Source of the DNA: a virus | IMG/VR virus record: IMGVR_UViG_3300017781_000042 | Coordinates: 1 to 38,255 of that record | Strand: one strand, 5' to 3' | Length of the DNA: 38,255 bases | Shown: positions 14,507 through 23,734 of the stretch, piece after piece | Numbering within the stretch: the first letter of the stretch is position 1 | Layout: every line of letters begins with the position of its first letter | The notes under the pieces: model-generated | Databases searched by the model: none | What the model saw: only the letters and a program-made list of their open reading frames with translations | Told to the model about the DNA's origin: nothing | Made by a program: the position numbers and the translations under genes

Positions 14507-17013
14507 TAGTTAGTCCTCTTATTGAGCTCTTTCATAACCGCAATATCTTCTTGCGTTTCAATTCGCTCTCTATTGATATCGTTGCGCTCTCCCGCTATCT
14601 CAAGTTGTGTACTCAACCTGTCCTGCGCTTGTTGCGCTGACTGTGCAATCCTAGCCTGTTCAAGCTGTGCATCCACCGCATCTTTCTGCGCTTTACGTTG
14701 ATTATCCTGCGCCTGTAGTTGGACTTCAGCCTGTCTGATACCGACCAACGGATCAGGTTGTGGCTGTGGTGAGACTTGCTGTAGATATTGTTGCACAAGT
14801 TGTGCATTAATCTGCGGAGCCAGTTGCATCATTTGTTGTTGCATTTGTTGTTGCATTTGCATTTGAAGTTGCTGTGCCATCATCGGATCCATTTGTTGCA
14901 TTTGCATCGGATCAATACCTTGCTGTTGCATCGCCATTTGAACCTGTTGTTGAGCTTGTTGTTGCGCCTGTTGTTGTGACAAGAACCCTATGCGCTGGAA
15001 CATTTTTGACATCAACAATGTTTTTACAGCAGGGTTTTCCATTACAGATGGACTTACTAGTGCTGCCACATAAGCAGACAAATGTGCCTCTTGGCTTTGG
15101 TCTGGAAAAACTTCGAACGGTCTACCAGAAAAAGCGGTAGAGATTTCTGTCGCCGGATCCATCGGTTGTGGCGGTTCTTCAGGCTTGAGTATCGCGTCAA
15201 TGTTCTTAACCTCAAGGGCCTGATACATACGACGATATGCTTCCCTGATATTATGTATCTCAGGGTTTTGTGCCGCCATCTGTAGCTGTGTCTGCGCCAA
15301 AGCATGACGTTGCGCCATAGAGAAAATGTTCGGATCAGAAACAGGTAAAATATCAACACGACCATCAAAGTCTTGTTTAAATGTTTCTGGTGGTACAGAC
15401 AAAGCATACGGATATGCTTCCATAGTCTCAGAAATAATCTTTGTAAGAAGTCTGAACTCTTGACGTTGTGCATAGTGCAGACGTTTGTGTATCGCACTCA
15501 TTACCCGTGAGCCACGCTCTAGTAAAGCAACTGTCGTGCCTACCGGAGCGTTACTGTTCATGTCGCCTGTGGCATTGTCAGCAATAGTAGCATAACGACG
15601 ACCACTATCAACCAGAACACCCAAAAGTTGAGACAACGTTGCGCTAGGTTCCTTGTACGGCAAAGTCTGAATCGCATTACGAATGTCTCCGTTAGGTGCG
15701 TCTATGTCCCTAAACTCGCCCGGCTGTAGTGGCTCATCATCATTACGAATACGAACACCGCGCATTTTGAAACCAGCAGGTAGATTCGATAGTGTACCCG
15801 CATCAATCAACTGACGCAGAATAGATGTCGCCGCATAGGACAAACCACCAATCATATGGATCAAACCAAAGCCGTAGAAACCCAGACCCGGTAAGAACTT
15901 GTAATGCACAAAATGTTGTAGCGCACGTTTCTCGGTGTCTTCTTCTTCATAGTTACGATAGATAGACAGAACCTTGCCAGAGTCACGCTCAATAGTAACA
16001 GTGTATGGAATTTTTATACCTGTTGGTTCGCCCTCTTCATCCGTGTCCTCAAAACCTTCGAGATCAAGATGTGTGTGCATTTCTAGAATTGTGTAAACAT
16101 CATCCGAATAAGATGGGCGCATACCGTCCAACTCATCGCGCTTCTCTTGTAAGCCGTCGTCATTTTTGTAAGAGCTGCCGGGTCCTGGGAGTTCTACATC
16201 ACGGTAAATACGAGAAACCTGCAAACGACGAATGTCGTTCTCTGTCATCTTTGTTACATGCGTAATGCGTTCTGCGGTTCTCAGGTCTGTCGCAGAATAC
16301 GGAACAACAACATCTTCAGCAGGAACAAACTTAGAAACAGCCCGCCCCTTGATGTGGTCGAAATAAATCTTTTTGAATGTCGAACCAGACAACGGAAGGT
16401 AGAATAACATCTGATCCATGTCAGGGTCATACTCTTCCATGACCTCCATGACATAGTAGTTCATGAAGTTCTCTACACGACTCGCTTGGTCTGTTGTCTC
16501 TGGTGTCTCAAGTCCAACAATACTTGTGCGAACAGGACCGCTTGCAGGTAAAAGCTCTTTGTAAGCCTGTGCCTGAAACTGTGTCACCGATTCAGAAATC
16601 AACGGGTGCGTTACACCACTCGCACCAGAAAACGGTGCGTCGCGTTCTTCGTATCTAATACCTAGTAGGTCAAGTCCTTTAGACAACGCTGACTGCCACT
16701 CTTCTCGTGAGTCTTGATCGTCCTCGAACATCTGCAAACAATTAGATGAAAGCTCGTCTAGAACAGAATCTGGTAAGTCTTCCGCTAAGTTACTATCATG
16801 GAGGAGTTCTAAGTTTGTGTCCTCCTCGCCGGGCATAATAAACTGTGCCTGACCATCTTCACCAAAGACAACACCGAGCATTTCCTCTAAGTCTTGTTCA
16901 AGTTCAACAGGAGTTCCTTCAGATTCAATCTCTAAAGACTGACCTTCCGGTCCTCCCGGTCCCATAGAATCCGCTACAAGCGCACCTAATTTTTCAATAT
17001 CTGTTTCTGACAT
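14506..17013 (-). CDS. Portal protein
   Basis: This is an 835-aa protein. Residues 120-155 (YEERDAPFSGASGVTHPLIS then FQAQAYKELLPASGP) and the later block FKKIYFDHIKGRAVSKFVPA, DVVVPYSATDL, LGFYGFGLIHMIGGLS, and SVPPETF/RVDILPVSDPNIFS are typical of large portal proteins of marine and P22/N4-like phages. It forms the 12-fold ring through which DNA enters and leaves the head. The last 170 residues are Gln/Met-rich and coiled (QQQAQQQAQQQVQMAMQQQG), probably the barrel or tunnel end. It lies three genes downstream of the large terminase, as expected. Confidence 0.85.
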   Translation of the reverse strand: MSETDIEKLGALVADSMGPGGPEGQSLEIESEGTPVELEQDLEEMLGVVFGEDGQAQFIMPGEEDTNLELLHDSNLAEDLPDSVLDELSSNCLQMFEDDQDSREEWQSALSKGLDLLGIRYEERDAPFSGASGVTHPLISESVTQFQAQAYKELLPASGPVRTSIVGLETPETTDQASRVENFMNYYVMEVMEEYDPDMDQMLFYLPLSGSTFKKIYFDHIKGRAVSKFVPAEDVVVPYSATDLRTAERITHVTKMTENDIRRLQVSRIYRDVELPGPGSSYKNDDGLQEKRDELDGMRPSYSDDVYTILEMHTHLDLEGFEDTDEEGEPTGIKIPYTVTIERDSGKVLSIYRNYEEEDTEKRALQHFVHYKFLPGLGFYGFGLIHMIGGLSYAATSILRQLIDAGTLSNLPAGFKMRGVRIRNDDEPLQPGEFRDIDAPNGDIRNAIQTLPYKEPSATLSQLLGVLVDSGRRYATIADNATGDMNSNAPVGTTVALLERGSRVMSAIHKRLHYAQRQEFRLLTKIISETMEAYPYALSVPPETFKQDFDGRVDILPVSDPNIFSMAQRHALAQTQLQMAAQNPEIHNIREAYRRMYQALEVKNIDAILKPEEPPQPMDPATEISTAFSGRPFEVFPDQSQEAHLSAYVAALVSPSVMENPAVKTLLMSKMFQRIGFLSQQQAQQQAQQQVQMAMQQQGIDPMQMQQMDPMMAQQLQMQMQQQMQQQMMQLAPQINAQLVQQYLQQVSPQPQPDPLVGIRQAEVQLQAQDNQRKAQKDAVDAQLEQARIAQSAQQAQDRLSTQLEIAGERNDINRERIETQEDIAVMKELNKRTN

Positions 17014-17019
17014 AATTTT

Positions 17020-20000
17020 TTATAACACCTTTCGAGCCATCGCGCCAATGCCTTTACGAAGTTCAACTAAACCACCTTTTTTAAACGGAGCACGGAAGCT
17101 ACTTTTAATTTGTTGTGTATCATCAAGCAAAACAAGAGTGGGAACAGGTAGCCCGCGTTGTGCTAGACCGTCATGTTTTACTTCTTGTTTTGGAGTTTTT
17201 TCCATCTTAGCGGGACGTTCAACAGGCGTAGTGTCTGCTGACACTATTCTCAACTCGTCTTTAACTAAGAGATCTGGGTTTTCTGCGACAAGCTCGTCGA
17301 AGACCTCATCAACAGCCTTTGTGTATGTTCTCTCGTAGTTCTCGACATAGACTCCAGGTCTGCCAGAATTACCAGCAATGTCTTCAGCTTTAGGAACAGA
17401 AACAAAAGTTTCGCCACGAGAAAAAGCATCTCTTACTTGTTGGTGAATAACGAACTTAAAATAATCTTTTTCGTCATCAAAAACAGGCGGCATTAGTTTC
17501 TTTTTGTTTTGAACATCTCTGAACAGTTGGTAGTTTTGAGGGTCCGATTTTTCAAATTTATTAAGAGCGTTGTTTAGTTCTTCTGTTTTTCTTTGTTGAT
17601 AGTTATTGATTTTCCCAAATTTTTCAAAAACATTTCCTTCACTAGAATCTGTTACAAGTAACAACTCTTTGAGTTCTGGGTCGGTCACACTTTCCGCAAT
17701 TTGTTTACGAACATCACTACCTTGATCAGCTTTTTGAAACTCGTCTATTATACGGCGTGTGTTAGCTTGTTTGATATACTCGTCCGCAAAAGGTTTTCCA
17801 GTGTTAAGGTAATTAGTTTTTTCAACAGGAGACAAAACTGTTTTTTTATTAGCAACATTAAAGTTTCCAAGAGCACTAAAAGCATTATTAACCTCGATTG
17901 ATTGTTCCGATGCTTGAAGAGTTAAATTGGTTACGTCGTTCACCACGTTGTTAATAGTTTTTACTGTGGCATCAAACTCAGGAGTTAAATCGTCCACCCC
18001 GCTTGCAAAAGTAAGTTTCCCTTGTTGTCGTTGTTTTGACGCAAGTACAGTTCTTGCTAGATCTTCAACTAACTCAGACTTTCCTTCAGGTGACAAGTCC
18101 TTAAAAGCAGAAAAAACACCTTCTTGATAGGTGGGCTCGTCTCTCAACTCCTCGATTGCTTTTTTTGAATTGAAAATATAACCTGCGCCATCATCAAGGG
18201 GATTAACGGCATTTCCATCTAGAAACTTATCATTTAAAACTGTCTCGAGAAAATCCCCTTCTGCGTCGTAGGTGTTTGTAAGCAAACCTCTGTCTTTCAT
18301 GTATTCTGTAAGTTCGTCAAGCTCCAAGTCAAACGAAGTACCATTAAGATCAGCACGGATACCCGCAACGTTTTCCATAAACTCAAGCGTGTTTTCAAAA
18401 ACAGACGCATCGGAACCATACGCCTTACGATACTCCACAATCTCATCCATGCTGAGATCTAACTTATCTAAAAAATCAAAATCCTCGTAATTATCCGCAA
18501 ATTCTGACATACGATTAGGGTTTTCCCTAACCGCCTTTGAAAGAGTGGCTGCCATAATATCATTTAAAGTGAGCCCGCCTAGATCCGTATTGTTGTTGAT
18601 TTCGGAAGCCATCTCGTCATACTTTGTTCTTAAATTTGAAAAAGTCTCATAAGCGACGTTTTGTTTGTTTGATAGTTTCTTCTCTAAGTCAGCGATGTTT
18701 TGGTTTTTCTTAAAGTAAGATGTTTCATCATTAATTTGATCTCGATAATCAAATTGTATCTCGTTAATGACGCGACCTGTTTTTCCTGTAATCGCCTCAA
18801 CAACAGCAGGGTTATCAGAAACAGGGACTGTCATTCCTTGTATTACTCTGTTTGTGTCCATATCCTGATCAAGAACCGGAACTAAGTCATCTATGGTAGC
18901 AAAACGAACATGCCCTAGTTGGTCATAAGTATTTCCGCCCTCTGGTAAACCCGAATAGTGATATGCATCTCTATCATCTACCTTCAGCCCCCCGCGATTA
19001 ATACCAACTAAGCCTTCCTCAATATCTACAACACGGTAATTAATCGGCTGTACGCCATTAGCAAGACGGCTGGTATTGAGAACAGCAACGTCATCTTCTG
19101 GGCGTGGTGTAAAATGTTGCCCATAGCGACCAAGATTACTCCTGTTTCTGTTACGCATCGTCTCCGCTTCATAGGGCCTATAACTAATCTCTAGTTTGTT
19201 TTGCTCGTAAACGTTTCTTAGATCAGCAATTGTTACAGGCTCGTTGCCTTTTTTCTCTAAGAAAGGAAGCAAACCGTGGAGATTCGCGTCATTCTTAGTT
19301 ATGGGCGCATATTTTTTTAACATTTTTGTTTGACCGTTTCCAACGAGTCTTGTAGCTACCTCAGACGCTGGTAACGATGACTCCACAACACCATCCGTTG
19401 TAAACACATCGTTCATTAAACCGTCGTTATAAAGGGCTTTGCCACTATTTGTATAATACAAGACAGGCTCTGCCCTAGATGGACCCGCAATATCTGTCAC
19501 CTTATTAACAGGGTCAACCAACGGACGACCTCTAAGACCCTCTGCTTTGCCTACATTAATATTCGGTATTTGTTCTCGATTAATAAGAGAGCTAGGGAGT
19601 ATATCGTCTGTATTTAAAACACCACCAAAAAGATCGTTAAACTCGGGCAATTCGTCAACACGAACAAACGCCCCTTCTTGATTTGATAGTTTCCCAGCGA
19701 GACTACCACTTCTTATCATGAGAGTCTTATCACTTGCCTTCTGTAACGCCTCGACAGGAATTTCATCAAGAGAAGCCTCTAACTTTAATTGTTCTTGTTT
19801 TTTTAAATCATTTTCTGCAGCTTTAATTTCGTTATCTGTTTCTCTCGCAAATACATAGCTTTCCTCACCTGCATCTGCTCGTTCCTTAAAATCGTTTAGA
19901 AACCCCTTTGCTTCCAATTGTTCGGGTGTTGGATCTCTTCCCTTGAAACCAATCATCTTTTCTTGCGCTGCTTTGTACTCATTGTACAGAGGATCTATCT

Positions 20001-20475
20001 CACGAGCCGATTTATACAGCCCAGCAATATCGTCAAGCTTGCTTGGTGCTTTTAAAATACCACCGATAAGCATACCCGCTACATTAACAGCAGGTATACC
20101 AGCAGTAACTCCTTGCACCGCATCACCCACAAGACCAAGACCCAAGAGCCCCGCATCAAGTAAATTTTGTTCTTCGCCAGGCAAAGCTAGTGCCGCTAAA
20201 CTTGGTAGCTTAATTTCTGGATTCATGGGATCTGGATATAAACCAGCAGATTCAACAGTCGCGGCTCCCGGAGCAAACATTCCGGCTAGTAACGCTCCTG
20301 ATTTTGGATTTTCTTTTAAGAAAGAAGCAAAGTTACCGACACCCTGATAAACATCACTCGCCGTCTGCTTTGCATCCGTGCCTAAGTTTTCCATAGCCTC
20401 TTGACGTAACCGAGCTAACTCTTCCTCAGTTAGATTCCTATCGCGTAACGCTCTTCTTCGATTTACAGAATCCAT
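17020..20475 (-). CDS. Large (1151 aa) virion protein with polyvalent-protein-like motifs
   Basis: This protein is mostly polar and helical. Residues 1-60 are a charged leader and 100-145 a Gly/Ala/Leu-rich stretch that might touch membrane. Two blocks resemble large polyvalent protein-associated domains: GHVRFA (521-526) with NEIQFDYRDQ (571-580), and a helix-turn segment around 1005-1035 (YFKFVIHQQVRDAFSRGETF then SVPKAEDIAG). The C-terminus (APFKKGGLVELRKGIGAMAR) is a short basic tail seen on marine phage virion proteins. It is encoded between terminase and portal. An ejected internal virion protein is the best guess; it could also be a minor head protein. The motif match is by eye and needs a profile search. 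Confidence 0.55.
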   Translation of the reverse strand: MDSVNRRRALRDRNLTEEELARLRQEAMENLGTDAKQTASDVYQGVGNFASFLKENPKSGALLAGMFAPGAATVESAGLYPDPMNPEIKLPSLAALALPGEEQNLLDAGLLGLGLVGDAVQGVTAGIPAVNVAGMLIGGILKAPSKLDDIAGLYKSAREIDPLYNEYKAAQEKMIGFKGRDPTPEQLEAKGFLNDFKERADAGEESYVFARETDNEIKAAENDLKKQEQLKLEASLDEIPVEALQKASDKTLMIRSGSLAGKLSNQEGAFVRVDELPEFNDLFGGVLNTDDILPSSLINREQIPNINVGKAEGLRGRPLVDPVNKVTDIAGPSRAEPVLYYTNSGKALYNDGLMNDVFTTDGVVESSLPASEVATRLVGNGQTKMLKKYAPITKNDANLHGLLPFLEKKGNEPVTIADLRNVYEQNKLEISYRPYEAETMRNRNRSNLGRYGQHFTPRPEDDVAVLNTSRLANGVQPINYRVVDIEEGLVGINRGGLKVDDRDAYHYSGLPEGGNTYDQLGHVRFATIDDLVPVLDQDMDTNRVIQGMTVPVSDNPAVVEAITGKTGRVINEIQFDYRDQINDETSYFKKNQNIADLEKKLSNKQNVAYETFSNLRTKYDEMASEINNNTDLGGLTLNDIMAATLSKAVRENPNRMSEFADNYEDFDFLDKLDLSMDEIVEYRKAYGSDASVFENTLEFMENVAGIRADLNGTSFDLELDELTEYMKDRGLLTNTYDAEGDFLETVLNDKFLDGNAVNPLDDGAGYIFNSKKAIEELRDEPTYQEGVFSAFKDLSPEGKSELVEDLARTVLASKQRQQGKLTFASGVDDLTPEFDATVKTINNVVNDVTNLTLQASEQSIEVNNAFSALGNFNVANKKTVLSPVEKTNYLNTGKPFADEYIKQANTRRIIDEFQKADQGSDVRKQIAESVTDPELKELLLVTDSSEGNVFEKFGKINNYQQRKTEELNNALNKFEKSDPQNYQLFRDVQNKKKLMPPVFDDEKDYFKFVIHQQVRDAFSRGETFVSVPKAEDIAGNSGRPGVYVENYERTYTKAVDEVFDELVAENPDLLVKDELRIVSADTTPVERPAKMEKTPKQEVKHDGLAQRGLPVPTLVLLDDTQQIKSSFRAPFKKGGLVELRKGIGAMARKVL

Positions 20476-20478
20476 AGA

Positions 20479-20955
20479 TCAACCCGTAAAAAATATTTTT
20501 GTTAAAATAACTAAACCAAAGCATACAACAAAAAGAATCCCCGCTACAATGCCGCCAAGCTTTAGGTCTTCTAGTCTAGCCTCTTTTTCCTTTTGTACAC
20601 GAATTTTTTCTTGCTTAATCGCTTCCTTCTCTTCAGCGATCCGCTTGTTACGCTCCGCAATGATAGCTCGCCACGTTCCGTAACCGAAACGATTATCTAT
20701 CATTATCGAAATTTCTTCGAGTTGCTCTTGAGCTAATTTGGCATCTATAACCGAGTGAGCCGCATCCTTGGACTGCCCAATTAAAGACTTGTCACCAAAT
20801 CGTTTTTTTTGAACCTGTTTCTCACCTTCAAACAATCCATCTAACGCACCCGCAATATCACGAATATCATTAACCGTGTTTATGTTGCTCTTAATAAACT
20901 CAACCGACTTCTGTACAAGAGCAATGCCAGCTAAACCTGTGCTTATCGGATCCAT
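20479..20955 (-). CDS. Membrane-anchored coiled-coil protein (158 aa)
   Basis: Residues 1-45 are helical and hydrophobic at the start (MDPISTGLAGIALVQKSVEF), then a charged block leads to a long coiled coil at 95-130 (RNKRIAEEKEAIKQEKIRVQ). One membrane segment is at the C-terminus (GGIVAGILFVVCFGLVILTK). The ATG overlaps the terminase stop by one base. Proteins of this shape occur directly after terminase in marine phages. A spanin-, holin- or virion-ejection-related role is possible; I do not recognise the family. Confidence 0.6.
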   Translation of the reverse strand: MDPISTGLAGIALVQKSVEFIKSNINTVNDIRDIAGALDGLFEGEKQVQKKRFGDKSLIGQSKDAAHSVIDAKLAQEQLEEISIMIDNRFGYGTWRAIIAERNKRIAEEKEAIKQEKIRVQKEKEARLEDLKLGGIVAGILFVVCFGLVILTKIFFTG

Positions 20956-22430
20956 TAATAATACTCACGTTTCCTCGAAGGACGGTACTCCTCGTCCTCA
21001 TCCTCTTCTAACGTAACTAATCCGCCTTGTCTAAATCTAATCAAAGCCATAGTCATGCTATCACAGTAATCATCGTAGTCCCCGTTAGGAAAAGATGCAA
21101 CTTCTTCAATAACTTCATCCGAAAAAGGTTTGTCAGGAACCCAAACACGGCCAGCCTCGAACAACGGCGCAACCATATGCATACGAGTAGTCTTGTCTAT
21201 ACCACCGCGACCCTTGGCTCTACCGGGCGAATAAGTCAAAACAGGAATGTTGATACGCAAAAGTTCGTCCGCCAAAGGTTGACCCGATGCCTTCGCCTCA
21301 ATCAACACCATGTCCGGCTCCCAATACTCATACTGCTCCGCCGCGAGCTCCTTCAACTCTGGAAAATTGTACCGACCCTTCTGAGCATCAAGTAACACGA
21401 TGTGTTCTGTGTTGTCCTCCTCTGGATCAAACACGCCCCACGTTGTTATAGCCGTGTAGTCAGCCGTCTCTTTTTTCGAAAACGCAGTGTCATAGGATTG
21501 TAAAATATACTTTAAACGTGGAATCTTCTCCTTTGTCCACCTCTGCCACCACTCGCGCTTCACCATTGCCGTCTCTTCAGACGTTGGATTCTGCTGCCAC
21601 TGTGCGTTCCACTTAGTAGGCGAAAGTGACGCTTTCACCCCCAAAAGCTCTTCTTTTTTCCAAAACTCAGGCCAAACAGGGTTCCCCGACGGTAATATTG
21701 CAGGAAATTCTATCAAATCCCACTGATCAGCCATCGTGTCTTTCATCTGTTCGTTCAGTAACCGACCCGTCAAATCCTTCTTTGACCACCGTGTTTGAAC
21801 AATAATTATCGATCCACCAGGCTGTAAACGCTGTCTCGGTCCAGATGTGTACCACTCATACGTGTGATCATACGCAGTCGAAGATAAAGCATCTTGTTCC
21901 GAGTGCGGATCGTCAATAATCAATAAATCAGCACCACGTCCCGTCATCGCCGCACCAACACCCGCCGCAAAATACTCGCCCTTCTTACTCGTCTCCCAAC
22001 GACCAGCCGCCTGACTGTCCGCTTTCAAATCTGTATGCGGAAAAATTTCCCTGTATAAAGGATCAGCAATCAAATCACGAACCTTACGTCCGAACCGTGT
22101 GGCAAGCTCCGTGTTCATCGTTGCCTGAATAATTTTCAGTTTAGGGTTCCTTCCCAAAAACCATGCGGGCATCAAATATGATGCTAATTCAGATTTGGAA
22201 TGTCGGGGCGGCATGTTGATTATCAGACGTTTTAACTCCCCCCGTGCAACCGCTTCAAGCTTTTCGGATATAATTCGGTGATGGTTACCCTCGATAAAAT
22301 CATCGTAAACATGATGAGCAAAAGACATGAAACGATCTTTCGCCGCCTCGCGTCTCACGATACTTGCTTCTGCTTCCTTTAACAAAAGGATTTCTTTGAG
22401 GGCTTCCTCGGGAACGATGTCTAAGTTCAT
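20955..22430 (-). CDS. terL: Terminase large subunit (ATPase and nuclease)
   Basis: This is a 491-aa protein. The ATPase domain has a Walker-A-type loop PPRHSKSE (74-81) and Walker B LLIIDDPHSEQD (from 169). The RNase H-like nuclease domain has Asp314 (QSYDTAFSKKETADYTAIT), Glu378 (MVLIEAKASGQ) and Asp457 (YDDYCDSMTMALIRF) as the likely metal-binding acids. Length and motif order match Terminase_6-type proteins that package DNA into the prohead. It is the first gene of the minus-strand late operon. Its small subunit partner is not adjacent but lies about 3.5 kb away on the same strand (25912-26481), with plus-strand genes between. Confidence 0.93.
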   Translation of the reverse strand: MNLDIVPEEALKEILLLKEAEASIVRREAAKDRFMSFAHHVYDDFIEGNHHRIISEKLEAVARGELKRLIINMPPRHSKSELASYLMPAWFLGRNPKLKIIQATMNTELATRFGRKVRDLIADPLYREIFPHTDLKADSQAAGRWETSKKGEYFAAGVGAAMTGRGADLLIIDDPHSEQDALSSTAYDHTYEWYTSGPRQRLQPGGSIIIVQTRWSKKDLTGRLLNEQMKDTMADQWDLIEFPAILPSGNPVWPEFWKKEELLGVKASLSPTKWNAQWQQNPTSEETAMVKREWWQRWTKEKIPRLKYILQSYDTAFSKKETADYTAITTWGVFDPEEDNTEHIVLLDAQKGRYNFPELKELAAEQYEYWEPDMVLIEAKASGQPLADELLRINIPVLTYSPGRAKGRGGIDKTTRMHMVAPLFEAGRVWVPDKPFSDEVIEEVASFPNGDYDDYCDSMTMALIRFRQGGLVTLEEDEDEEYRPSRKREYY

Positions 22431-22726
22431 GTCCGAACGATATTATATTTGAATGAATTTATCAATCTAACATATGTAGCCCCAGCGCACGACGGCACGG
22501 GCACAATATAGGGGGGCGGGGGGTAACTAGAACAAAAGACGAACAGCCAATCGCCCCCAGTTACCCTGAATTTACTGTTAAAAATTAATAGTTTTTCTTG
22601 GGGAAAATATACCTAGCACAAAAGCTAGTAAAAAAGTTTAACTACTTTTCTTTTGGGTATTGCATTTTACGGGATAATCACTTACAACTGTAGTTGTTAA
22701 CTTAACCACCAACAAAGGGAATTATT
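22431..22726. other. Divergent control region between late and early arms
   Basis: No gene is seen in these 296 bases. They contain a G-tract (six G, C, six G at 22511-22523), an inverted repeat GGGTAACT (22521-22528) / AGTTACCC (22559-22566), a small hairpin CTAGC / GCTAG (22613-22628), a GATAAT -10-like box (22673-22678) with only a poor -35, and CAACT-GT-AGTTG (about 22685-22696). The right half is AT-rich. The region should hold promoters for both arms and could contain a replication or packaging signal. Confidence 0.5.
22442..22470 (-). promoter_or_regulatory. Possible late promoter before terL
   Basis: The minus strand has a perfect TATAAT (complement of 22442-22447) 12 bases upstream of the terL ATG, with a weak -35 (TTAGAT, complement of 22465-22470) at 17 bases. 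The mRNA would have a very short leader and the ribosome site is poor (CGGA). The -35 match is only half, so confidence is low; an activator may be needed. Confidence 0.35.
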
Positions 22727-22945
22727 ATGTTCAAACAATTTAAACCAACACCGAAATTTTGGTCTGTTAATTTTTACCTAGCATCTGGTCTGTCTATGTC
22801 TTGGTTTGCGTTTTTATGCGCTACTCAAATTTATAGCTTTGATGCTTGGTTGGGTGCATTGCTTTGCATCCTGTCAATTCAAACCTCTTGCGCTTTCTTT
22901 GTTCTTGCATTGATTGCCGCCGCTACCGAGCAGAAAGTTTATTAA
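22727..22945 (+). CDS. Small early membrane protein (72 aa)
   Basis: The 72 residues contain two membrane segments (FYLASGLSMSWFAFLCATQI and AWLGALLCILSIQTSCAFFV then LALIAAA). An AAGGGA ribosome site lies before the ATG. It is the first plus-strand gene after the divergent region, so it is probably expressed early. A role at the host membrane, such as superinfection exclusion, is possible, but no family is recognised. Confidence 0.6.
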   Translation: MFKQFKPTPKFWSVNFYLASGLSMSWFAFLCATQIYSFDAWLGALLCILSIQTSCAFFVLALIAAATEQKVY

Positions 22946-22946
22946 A

Positions 22947-23285
22947 ATGACTGATATTGAAAACGATATGATTGTACTCATGGCGGCAGATGCCGTTGCA
23001 CTTGCTACCGCAAAACGTAAAGAGGCTGAAGCTGCAGAGCGTGAAGCCAAGGCTTGGATGACGGAGGTTTTTAAAACAACCAACACATCATCTGCTACAG
23101 CATCCGACGGAACAACTATCACACTTAAAGAGGTTGCGTCACGCACATTGCGGACTGTTAATGGTGGCCGCCCTAGCGATGACAATCCTTACGTCATTGA
23201 TGTAGAATTGACTAGAGAACAACAGGAAGCTTTCTATAGCTTCAAACCTGTTGTTCGTATGTACGTCAAAGCTTCAAAGAAATAA
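22947..23285 (+). CDS. Small early protein (112 aa), function unknown
   Basis: The ATG at 22947 (one base after the membrane-protein stop) gives MTDIENDMIVLMAADAVALA and an Ala/Glu/Lys-rich helix (AEAAEREAKAWMTEVFKTTN), followed by a beta-type region (GTTITLKEVASRTLRTVNGG) ending VVRMYVKASKK. There is no convincing ribosome site, so translation may be coupled to the upstream gene. No family is recognised. Confidence 0.55.
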   Translation: MTDIENDMIVLMAADAVALATAKRKEAEAAEREAKAWMTEVFKTTNTSSATASDGTTITLKEVASRTLRTVNGGRPSDDNPYVIDVELTREQQEAFYSFKPVVRMYVKASKK

Positions 23286-23294
23286 GCTCGGCTA

Positions 23295-23666
23295 ATGCTG
23301 AAAGCACCACAATATAGACGGCGGCGGCATAGCCGCCGTCGCTTGTTTCTTGCAGACCAGATTGCCATTACATATCTGAAACCAGACGCAAGCGAGAAGG
23401 TCAAACTACCACACAATCGCAAGCACCTATCGTGGGAACACTTCGCCCGGATGATAGCACAAGGGCAAGCCCCGGCGTGTGGATGTTGTGGTGAAGACGC
23501 AAGCACTGTCTTTGAAGCAATCGCCATGATCCACACAAGCGGAGAACGCCCGCTATGTGATACCTGCTGGAAGACGCAAGGTAGTGAAAGCGCAAGAGGC
23601 TCAATGGGATGGATGCACAACCGCTATTATCAGAAAAATTTACTAGAAGAAGAAGAAACTATTTGA
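23295..23666 (+). CDS. Zinc-ribbon-like small protein, start uncertain
   Basis: Cys62-x2-Cys65 (ACGCCGED) and Cys89-x2-Cys92 (PLCDTCW) form a four-cysteine zinc-ribbon pattern 23 residues apart. The block GSMGWMHNRYYQKNL at the C-terminus is well formed. The first 16 residues of the listed frame (RRRRHSRRR) are encoded by a GC-rich hairpin that looks like a terminator, so the true start is probably later, at TTG 23343 or ATG 23451. The second half is the safer part. No function is recognised. Confidence 0.5.
   Translation: MLKAPQYRRRRHSRRRLFLADQIAITYLKPDASEKVKLPHNRKHLSWEHFARMIAQGQAPACGCCGEDASTVFEAIAMIHTSGERPLCDTCWKTQGSESARGSMGWMHNRYYQKNLLEEEETI
23317..23345 (+). terminator. GC-rich hairpin, probable terminator of the first early genes
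   Basis: GACGGCGGC (23317-23325) and GCCGCCGTC (23332-23340) form a 9-bp perfect stem with a 6-base loop, followed by GCTTGTTTCTT. The T-run is imperfect. It lies 32 bases after the 112-aa gene stop. Confidence 0.55.
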
Positions 23667-23692
23667 CTTTCCCCCACGAATAGTGGACTATT
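23663..23692 (+). promoter_or_regulatory. Promoter with operator-like palindrome
   Basis: TTGACT at 23663-23668 is followed by TTCCCCCACGAATAGT, nearly identical to the promoter at 25134 (TTGACTTTCCCCCAAGGATAGT). The -10 is weak (ACTATT at 23687-23692, 18-base spacing). AATAGT-GG-ACTATT (23679-23692) is a perfect palindrome lying on the -10, a likely repressor site. It drives the 123-aa gene at 23735. Confidence 0.55.
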
Positions 23693-23734
23693 GTTTTGGG
23701 TAATGTTGCCCCGCTACCAACAGAGGAGAACACA

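Noticed and set aside
15057-15497. 146-aa minus-strand frame inside the portal gene
   Set aside because: Same strand, other frame of the portal, with arginine/leucine/cysteine-rich composition and no start signal; a by-product of portal codon use.
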